From NCBI GenBank assembly GCA_002300355.1, contig NSGV01000002.1, forward strand, positions 1,612,001 through 1,676,000: a DNA stretch of 64,000 nucleotides, read 5' to 3'. Source of the stretch: Streptomyces sp. TLI_235 (lineage in GTDB: Bacteria; Actinomycetota; Actinomycetes; Streptomycetales; Streptomycetaceae). The notes under the pieces are model-generated. The model had not been told where the DNA came from. It saw nothing but the letters and a program-made list of their open reading frames with translations, and ran no database searches. A program made the position numbers and the translations under genes. This document shows, piece after piece, positions 55,365 to 61,814 of the stretch (position 1 is the stretch's first letter; every line of letters begins with the position of its first letter).

Positions 55365-58019
55365 TCAGGGGGCGAAGCGGGCGAGCAGGTCGCCCGCGGT
55401 GAGGCGTTCGAGCTGTTCGGGGGCGGCGTCGAAGGGGCCCGGGTAGAGGCGGTAGGCCTCGCCGGAGAGCTCCTCGGGGGCGGGGACGTCGCCGTCGACC
55501 AGGGCGACGAACGCCCGGGTGCCGGCGAGGCGTTCGGTGGGTGTGCCGGGCCCGACCGGGTCCGGGTCGGCGAGGGCCCGCAGGCGGGCGGCGAAGGCGG
55601 CGACGGGCTCGCCGTCCCGGCGGCGCCAGCGGCGGACACCCGCACCGTCGCGGCCGCGGACCAGCACCTCGTCGGTGCCGGCGGCGGCCCGGGCGCAGGC
55701 GAGGTCCCACAGGGTGGCCCGGTTGCCCGGGGCGAAGTGGGCGAGGACGTCCCGGGAGAGACGGCCGACCTCCTCGCTGTACTGGCGGACGCTGTGGAAG
55801 CCGCCGTCGGCACCGGTGTTGAGGTCCGTCCAGGTGTACCGGCGGTCCGCCAGGTCGACGATCATCGGGACGCAGACCTTGGCGTCACCGACCAGGTCGA
55901 GCCGCTGCCGGACGGCCTTCGGGTCGTAGTGGCCGGCGCCGCGGTCGGCCGCCGCCAGCTGGATGAACCCGGCGAAGGCGTCGGTGAGCTGCTCGAAGGC
56001 GACGTCGTTGTAGCTGAACACGATCATCACCGCGTAGCGGGTGCCGTCGGCGGTGAGCCGGGCCAGGTCGAGGTCGACGAACTCGGTGGCGCCGTCGGGC
56101 GGCGGGGCGGAGACGAAGTCCCCGGAGTGGACGGCCGCCCGGTCGCCGTGCACCAACGAGGTGTAGTCGCACAGGCCGGTGAACCGCCAGTCGGCGTCGT
56201 ACAGGGCGACCGACAGGTCGAGGTCGACCCGCAGGTGTTCGGGCTGCATCCAGTGCAGGAAGAGCCGCAGCCGGTCGCCGGGCGGGAGGCGCTGCCGGGA
56301 GCCGCGCGGCACCGAGACGAGGGTCTTGGCGGCGGCCCGCTCCGCGAAGGGGACGACCAGGTCGGCGAGGCCCTCGTCGACCAGCGCGAGGTCGTACCGC
56401 TCCCCCGTGCTGCGGCGCAGCAGTTCGGCCTCGATGGACTCGACGACCGGACGGGCGAGTTCGGCCGGCACCACGGTGGCGTGGTCCTCGCGGGCGTGGG
56501 CCAGGGAGACGGTGCCGCGCGGGAAGTACAGCCGGCGCTCGCCCTGTTCGCGCCGGCCGCGGAGCCGTCCGTAGGCGCCGAGCAGCGGGCCGGGGGCGGC
56601 GCCGCGCAGGGCCTCGGTCACGGTGCTCAGCACGTCCGCGGGCAGTGGTTCGCCGGGGGCGCCGACGGCCTGCACCCGGAGCAGGTGGTGCAGCCGGCGG
56701 GCGAGTTCGCCGGGCCGGGCGGCCAGTGCGCGGGCCGCACCGGCGACGTCGCCGGCGGCGAGCCGGGACTCGACCCGGCCGGCGAAGCCGGTGTGGGCGA
56801 GTCTCCTGCGCCCGCCGGACTCCACCACCCTTAGTGGGTGCGGTGGTTCGGCGAGGGCGGCGCCGATCGGGTGTTCGCGCAGGTCGGTCTCGCGGAGCAG
56901 GGCGAAGGCCGCGGCGACGGACGGGAAGCGGGTGCGGTACTCGTACGGGTGGAGGAGTTCGCCGGCCCGCAGCCAGGCGGAGCGGTGCCGGCGGAGGTCC
57001 TCGGCGAGCGAGGGCAGCGGCAGGCCGTCGAGGATCGCCAGCAGGTCGCGGCGGAGCGGGCGCGGCAGGTTGCGCAGCCGCAGGCGGCGGGCGGTGGCGG
57101 GCAGCAGGTCGGGTTCGGCGCCGGACCAGGACCAGAGCAGCCGCAGCACGTCGGTGGCGGTGTCGATCCGTTCGGCGAGCACCGGCAGGGCGCGGGCCGG
57201 GTCGCGGCGGAGCAGCGCGGTGAGGACGACGGCCTTGGTCTCGCGGACGGGGATCTGCGCGGGGAGGCGTTCGGCGAGGTCGTCGGGGGCGAGGGCGAGC
57301 AGGGCGGCGAGGTCCTCACGGTCCTGCGCGTCGAGCGGGGTGCGGCGGGCGAGGAGCCGGCCGAGGTCGGTGAGGGCGACGGTGAGGGTGTCGCCCTCGG
57401 CGAGACGCAGCGGGCGGAGCACCTGCTCGCCGCCGAAGTCCTCGGCGGCCTTGCGGCCCGCCGGGTTGTCCTCGCCGAGGTAGGGGTCGGCGGCGAGCTG
57501 GGTGGCGCAGAGTGGGCAGCGGTCGGCGCGGCCCTCGGTCTCAAGCCCCCGGTAGCAGCCCTCGCAGAGCAGGTGGGCGCAGGGGGCGAGGGCGCCGATG
57601 CCGGCTTCGGCGCCGGTGCGGCCGCAGTGGGCGCAGGGCTGGCGGGGCTGGTTGAGCAGGAAGGCCCGGATGCTGCGGGAGTACAGGATGTGCGCGTGGT
57701 CGGGCACCGCGTCCGGGAACCGGTGGAAGAGCGTGCGGTGCCGGCGGTCCGCGCCGAGTCGGTGGTCGATCCGGGCGAGCAGTCCGTCGCCGAGGGCGGC
57801 GAGCGCGCCGGGTGTCAGCCGGGCGAGGGCGGCGCGCAGCCCTGCGGTGAGCAGGTGGCCGCGGTGCGCGAGGTCGGCGTCCAGGGCGACCAGGCCGGCG
57901 GTGCTCCACGGGTCCGCGGTGGGGAGGAGGCCGCCGGTGGGGACGCAGACGACGCCGCGCCGGCGGAGCAGGAACGAATCGAGGTCGACGTCGACGGTGG
58001 CCGAGGCGACTCGGGTCAT
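55365..58019 (-). CDS. MXAN_6230/SCO0854-family RING-finger protein with TerD-like region
   Basis: An 884-residue protein. A canonical RING-HC (C3HC4) zinc finger spans residues 129-171: Cys129, Cys132, Cys147, His149, Cys152, Cys155, Cys168, Cys171. Following regions contain leucine-rich helical segments (about 225-480), then a TerD-like beta sandwich (about 595-730) with VDLDLSVALYDADWRF and YAVMIVFSYNDVAFEQL. This matches the family named after MXAN_6230/SCO0854. RING fingers are rare in bacteria. ATG 58017-58019 has GGGGGA upstream. Its function is unknown: ubiquitin-like ligase activity is a guess, and TerD-like domains suggest Ca2+ binding and stress roles. Confidence 0.85.
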   Translation of the reverse strand: MTRVASATVDVDLDSFLLRRRGVVCVPTGGLLPTADPWSTAGLVALDADLAHRGHLLTAGLRAALARLTPGALAALGDGLLARIDHRLGADRRHRTLFHRFPDAVPDHAHILYSRSIRAFLLNQPRQPCAHCGRTGAEAGIGALAPCAHLLCEGCYRGLETEGRADRCPLCATQLAADPYLGEDNPAGRKAAEDFGGEQVLRPLRLAEGDTLTVALTDLGRLLARRTPLDAQDREDLAALLALAPDDLAERLPAQIPVRETKAVVLTALLRRDPARALPVLAERIDTATDVLRLLWSWSGAEPDLLPATARRLRLRNLPRPLRRDLLAILDGLPLPSLAEDLRRHRSAWLRAGELLHPYEYRTRFPSVAAAFALLRETDLREHPIGAALAEPPHPLRVVESGGRRRLAHTGFAGRVESRLAAGDVAGAARALAARPGELARRLHHLLRVQAVGAPGEPLPADVLSTVTEALRGAAPGPLLGAYGRLRGRREQGERRLYFPRGTVSLAHAREDHATVVPAELARPVVESIEAELLRRSTGERYDLALVDEGLADLVVPFAERAAAKTLVSVPRGSRQRLPPGDRLRLFLHWMQPEHLRVDLDLSVALYDADWRFTGLCDYTSLVHGDRAAVHSGDFVSAPPPDGATEFVDLDLARLTADGTRYAVMIVFSYNDVAFEQLTDAFAGFIQLAAADRGAGHYDPKAVRQRLDLVGDAKVCVPMIVDLADRRYTWTDLNTGADGGFHSVRQYSEEVGRLSRDVLAHFAPGNRATLWDLACARAAAGTDEVLVRGRDGAGVRRWRRRDGEPVAAFAARLRALADPDPVGPGTPTERLAGTRAFVALVDGDVPAPEELSGEAYRLYPGPFDAAPEQLERLTAGDLLARFAP

Positions 58020-58209
58020 ACGGAGAATCCCCCGAGGGATGCGAAGGCAGAAGAAGAAGGGGGGCGGAGAGGGGGCGCGCTGGTTCTTTTCGAGGAGGAA
58101 GGAGAAGGAAGCACGCCGCGGAGCCGCCCGCATCCGCGACCCTAGTGCAGCCCGCGCCGGGCCCGCCAGCGATTAACCGGCCGGCGTCCCGCATAGCGTT
58201 CACTCTCAT

Positions 58210-58266
58210 TCATTGCAACGCATCTGACTGATCGTCATTGCATTCAATTCAGAGTCGTTGCAATGA
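58210..58266. repeat. distal TTGCAACG inverted repeat
   Basis: TCATTGCAACG (58210-58220) and CGTTGCAATGA (58256-58266) are perfect 11-base complements. They sit next to a possible leftward TTGCAA-N17-TATGCG promoter of the RING gene. Confidence 0.6.
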
Positions 58267-58309
58267 TTTACCGTCATCTACCTGCACTGATGCGATCTTT
58301 GAGCAACGC

Positions 58310-58340
58310 CTACGTTGCAGGATTCATGAATGCAACGTAG
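58310..58340. repeat. proximal CTACGTTGCA inverted repeat, likely operator
   Basis: CTACGTTGCA (58310-58319), 11 bases, TGCAACGTAG (58331-58340): a perfect 10-base inverted repeat. It covers the spacer and -10 region of a possible rightward promoter (TTGAGC at 58299-58304), the classic place for a repressor. The arms share the ACGTTGCA core with the distal repeat. Confidence 0.65.
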
Positions 58341-58380
58341 CGTTTCCATCATCGGAAACAGCGAGTCCAAGGAGAGCACC

Positions 58381-59052
58381 ATGCAGAAGTTCGACATCCC
58401 CGCCCCGGTCTCGGCCGTCCTCGACATCCCTGCGGGACGCGTCCGGTTCATCGCGGCCGACCGGGCCGACACCGCGGTCGAGGTCCTGCCCGCGGACGCC
58501 TCGAAGAGCCGCGACGTGAAGGCGGCGGAGCAGATCGAGGTCGCCCTCCGCGACGGTGTGCTGCGGATCTGGGCCCCGGCGGCGAAGAACCGGATCCTCG
58601 GCAACTCCGGGGCCGTCGAGGTGACCGTCCACCTGCCCGCCGGCTCCCGCGTCGAGGCGAAGGCGGCCGCCGGGGAGGTCCGCGGCGTCGGACGGCTCGG
58701 CGACGTGGCCGTCGAGGTCGCGCAGGGCCCGGTCGAGATCGACGAGGCCGCGACCGCCTGCCTCACCGTCCTCGCCGGCGACGTCTCCGTCGGCCGCCTC
58801 ACCGGCTCCGCGGAGATCACCACCCAGAAGGGCGACATCCGCATCGCCGAGGCCGTGGCCGGCACCGTCGTCCTGCGCACCGAGTCCGGCGACATCGCGG
58901 TCGGCGCCGCCCGCGGAACCTCCGCCGCTCTGGACGCCGGCACCGGCTACGGCCGCATCCACAACGCGCTCCGGAACACCGACGGCGCCGACGCCGACCT
59001 GACGGTCCGTGCGACCACCGCCCACGGCGACATCACCGCCCGCAGCCTCTGA
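58381..59052 (+). CDS. DUF4097-family beta-strand repeat protein
   Basis: A 223-residue protein of repeated short beta strands, the DUF4097 / toastrack-like type (VEVTVHLPAGSRVEAKAAAG, VEIDEAATACLTVLAGDVSV, TTQKGDIRIAEAVAG). ATG 58381 has AAGGAG seven bases upstream; an upstream ATG at 58330 lacks this and lies inside the operator. Relatives often sit with ABC transporters or stress systems. Here it leads a three-gene operon with a DrrAB-like exporter, 31 bases before it. Confidence 0.88.
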   Translation: MQKFDIPAPVSAVLDIPAGRVRFIAADRADTAVEVLPADASKSRDVKAAEQIEVALRDGVLRIWAPAAKNRILGNSGAVEVTVHLPAGSRVEAKAAAGEVRGVGRLGDVAVEVAQGPVEIDEAATACLTVLAGDVSVGRLTGSAEITTQKGDIRIAEAVAGTVVLRTESGDIAVGAARGTSAALDAGTGYGRIHNALRNTDGADADLTVRATTAHGDITARSL

Positions 59053-59083
59053 CCGCCCACCACCTCTGCAGAGGAGCATCCTC

Positions 59084-60055
59084 ATGACCGACCTGGCCAT
59101 CGCGGCGAACGGGCTGCGCAAGTCCTACGGTGACAAGACCGTCCTCGACGGAATCGACCTGCACATCCCGGCCGGATCCGTGTTCGCGCTGCTCGGCCCG
59201 AACGGCGCCGGCAAGACCACCACCGTGCAGATCCTCTCCACCCTCATCACCGCCGACGCCGGACAGGCCCGGATCGCCGGCCACGACCTCACCACCCACC
59301 CACAGGCCGTACGCGCCGCGATCGGCGTCACCGGACAGTTCTCCGCCGTCGACGGCCTGATCACCGGCGAGGAGAACATGCTCCTCATGGCCGACCTGCA
59401 CCACCTGCCCAAGCCCGAGGGCCGCCGCATCGCCACCGAACTCCTGCAACGCTTCGACCTGGCGGACGCCGCCCGCAAGCCCGCCGCCACCTACTCCGGC
59501 GGCATGAAACGCCGCCTCGACATCGCCATGACCCTGGTCGGCAACCCCCGCATCATCTTCCTCGACGAACCCACCACCGGCCTCGACCCCCGCTCCCGAC
59601 ACACCATGTGGCGCATCATCCGCGACCTCGTCACCAGCGGCACCACCGTCCTCCTCACCACCCAATACCTGGAGGAAGCCGACCAACTCGCCGACCGCAT
59701 CGCCGTCCTCAACGACGGCAAGATCGCCGCCGAAGGCACCCCCGACGAACTCAAACGACTCATCCCCGGCGGCCACATCCGACTCCGCTTCACCGACCCC
59801 ACCGCCTACCGCAACGCCACCACCGCCCTACCCGACGCCACCCGCAACGACGAAACCCTCACCCTGCACATCCCCAACAACGGCAGCCAACACGAACTGC
59901 GCACCCTCCTCAACCACCTGGACACCACCGGCATCCACGCCGACGAACTCACCCTCCACACCCCCGACCTCGACGACGTCTTCTTCGCCCTCACCGACGC
60001 CACCACCCTCCCCCACCAGCCCAAGTCGAACCAGCCCAAGGAGACCGCCCGATGA
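59084..60055 (+). CDS. DrrA-like ABC exporter ATP-binding protein
   Basis: A 323-residue ATPase. Walker A GPNGAGKTTTV (about residue 40), signature TYSGGMKRRLD, Walker B IIFLDEPTTGLDPRS, H-loop TTQYLEEA and the DrrA-type C-terminal region. Codon use changes after about base 59400: GAA, CAA, AAA and CGA become common, unlike neighbouring genes. Together with the permease it exports an unknown compound, possibly an antibiotic or lipid. The start ATG follows GAGGAG. Confidence 0.92.
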   Translation: MTDLAIAANGLRKSYGDKTVLDGIDLHIPAGSVFALLGPNGAGKTTTVQILSTLITADAGQARIAGHDLTTHPQAVRAAIGVTGQFSAVDGLITGEENMLLMADLHHLPKPEGRRIATELLQRFDLADAARKPAATYSGGMKRRLDIAMTLVGNPRIIFLDEPTTGLDPRSRHTMWRIIRDLVTSGTTVLLTTQYLEEADQLADRIAVLNDGKIAAEGTPDELKRLIPGGHIRLRFTDPTAYRNATTALPDATRNDETLTLHIPNNGSQHELRTLLNHLDTTGIHADELTLHTPDLDDVFFALTDATTLPHQPKSNQPKETAR

Positions 60056-60828
60056 GCACCATCACCCTCGCCGCCCGCGACTCCACCACCATGCTGCGCC
60101 GCAACCTCCTGCACGCCCGCCGCTACCCCTCCCTCACCCTCAACCTGCTCCTCACCCCGGTCATGCTGCTCCTGCTCTTCGTCTACATCTTCGGCAACAC
60201 CATGAGCGGCGGCGCCGGCCGCGACGCCTACATCGCCTACCTCGTCCCCGGCATCCTCCTGATGACCATCGGCTCCACCACCATCGGCACCGCCGTCTCC
60301 GTCTCCAACGACATGACCGAGGGCATCATCGCCCGCTTCCGCACCATGGCCATCCACCGCCCCGCCGTCCTCATCGGACACGTCCTCGGCAGCGTCATCC
60401 AGGCCGTCCTCAGCGTCCTGGTCGTCGGCGCCGTCGGCCTCGCCATCGGCTTCCGCTCCACCGACGCCACCGCCCTGGAATGGCTCGCCGCCCTCGGCCT
60501 GCTCGTACTCTTCGCCCTCGCACTCACCTGGATCGCCGTCGGCATGGGCCTGGTCAGCCCCAACGCCGAGGCCGCCAGCAACAACGCCATGCCACTGATC
60601 CTGCTCCCCCTGCTGTCCAGCGCCTTCGTCCCCCTGCACTCCATGCCCGGCTGGTTCCAGCCCATCGCCCAGTACCAGCCCTTCACCCCCGCCATCGAGA
60701 CCCTGCGCGGCCTGCTCCTCGGCACCGCCATCGGCAACAACGGCTGGATCACCATCGCCTGGTGCCTCGCCCTCACCACCCTCGGCTACCGCTGGTCCAC
60801 CACCACCTTCAACCGCGACCCCAAGTAG
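60052..60828 (+). CDS. DrrB-like ABC-2 exporter permease
   Basis: A 258-residue membrane protein with six hydrophobic segments and the ABC-2 pattern (FGNTMSGGAGRDAYIAYLVP, RFRTMAIHRPAVLIGHV, MPGWFQPIAQYQPFTPAIE). ATG 60052 overlaps the ATPase stop by ATGA. It is followed by a strong two-way hairpin. Confidence 0.92.
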   Translation: MSTITLAARDSTTMLRRNLLHARRYPSLTLNLLLTPVMLLLLFVYIFGNTMSGGAGRDAYIAYLVPGILLMTIGSTTIGTAVSVSNDMTEGIIARFRTMAIHRPAVLIGHVLGSVIQAVLSVLVVGAVGLAIGFRSTDATALEWLAALGLLVLFALALTWIAVGMGLVSPNAEAASNNAMPLILLPLLSSAFVPLHSMPGWFQPIAQYQPFTPAIETLRGLLLGTAIGNNGWITIAWCLALTTLGYRWSTTTFNRDPK

Positions 60829-60870
60829 CCGCCGTGACGACGCGGGCCGTCCCCGCAACCTGTCCCGCCC

Positions 60871-60913
60871 GGGGGCGGCGCACACCGACAGCAGGTCGGA
60901 GTGCGCCGCCCCC
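60871..60913. terminator. bidirectional terminator between the two exporter operons
   Basis: GGGGGCGGCGCAC, A, CCGAC, loop AGCAG, GTCGG, A, GTGCGCCGCCCCC: an 18-base-pair stem with one A/A mismatch, between convergent operons. Confidence 0.9.
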
Positions 60914-60947
60914 GTTCGCGTGCGGTTCCGGGGGCCCGGCGGGGGTG

Positions 60948-61814
60948 TCAGGAGACGACGTCCTTGCGGGCGAAGCCGCGGAAGGCGAGGGCGAGGAACA
61001 CGATCGCGTAGGAGACGGAGAGGGAGACGCCCTGGATCATGCCGCCCCATTCGAGCCGGGGTTGCAGGGCGTCGGCCCAGGCGTACTGCCAGTGCGCGGG
61101 GAGCCACTCGCGGAGGTCACCGAGTGCGGTGACGGCGTCGAGCACGCCGGTGATGATGGAGAGGAAGACGGCGCCGCCGACCGCGCCGAGCGGGGCGTCG
61201 GTGGCGGTGGAGAGCCAGAACGCGAGGGCGGCGACGACGAGTTCGGCAAGGATGATGTAGCCGACGGCGAGGCCGAGCCGGGGCAGGGCGGTGGCGGCGG
61301 GCAGGCTGGTGCCGGTGGGCAGTTCGAGGTCGCCCCAGCCGTAGGCCGCGGTGCCGACGGCCAGCCCGACCAGCGGCAGCAGCACGATCGCCGCCGCGGA
61401 GAACGCCAGCCCGACGGTGAACTTGCGGGCGAGCAGCCGGGCCCGGGGCACCGGCGCGGCCAGCAGGTAGCGCAGCGAGGACCAGCCGGCCTCCGAGGCG
61501 ACGGTGTCGCCGCAGAACAGCGCGACCGGGATGACCAGCAGGAAACCGGTGCCCATGAAGAGCAGGGTGGCGGCGAAGTTGGGCCCTGAGGCGGTGGCGA
61601 GCTCGATGAAGGTGGTACGGCCCGGCCGGTCGGGGGTGCCGCCGATCTGGAAGGCGGCGAGGATGACGAACGGCAGGGCGGCGAGCAGCCCGCCGATCAC
61701 CAGGGTGCGGCGGCGACGGAGCTGGCGCATCGCCTCGACCCGCAGCGGCAGGGTGCGCCGCGCAGAGTAGCCGGTGGCGGCGGGCGCGGCGGGGCCGGTC
61801 GCGGTACTGCTCAT
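60948..61814 (-). CDS. ABC-2 family transporter permease
   Basis: A 288-residue membrane protein with six hydrophobic segments; the first follows the basic RQLRRRRTLVIGG. It resembles ABC-2 type permeases (GWSSLRYLLAAPVPRARLLA). ATG 61812-61814 overlaps the stop of the hydrolase-ABC fusion by ATGA, so the two are made together as one transporter. Confidence 0.88.
   Translation of the reverse strand: MSSTATGPAAPAATGYSARRTLPLRVEAMRQLRRRRTLVIGGLLAALPFVILAAFQIGGTPDRPGRTTFIELATASGPNFAATLLFMGTGFLLVIPVALFCGDTVASEAGWSSLRYLLAAPVPRARLLARKFTVGLAFSAAAIVLLPLVGLAVGTAAYGWGDLELPTGTSLPAATALPRLGLAVGYIILAELVVAALAFWLSTATDAPLGAVGGAVFLSIITGVLDAVTALGDLREWLPAHWQYAWADALQPRLEWGGMIQGVSLSVSYAIVFLALAFRGFARKDVVS

Larger units (their letters stand above)
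58020..58380. other. 361-base AT-richer divergent control region
   Basis: No gene is found. Bases 58050-58110 carry a purine-rich plus-strand tract, and 58146-58380 is unusually AT-rich for this chromosome. It contains a cluster of TTGCA/TGCAA motifs arranged as two perfect inverted repeats (58210-58266 and 58310-58340), plus a further copy near 58236. This is the control region for the RING gene (leftward) and the DUF4097-ABC operon (rightward). Confidence 0.65.

Noticed and set aside
58330..58380. Upstream ATG as start of the DUF4097 gene
   Set aside because: It lies within the operator repeat, has no Shine-Dalgarno, and adds 17 residues that do not resemble the family; ATG 58381 has AAGGAG.
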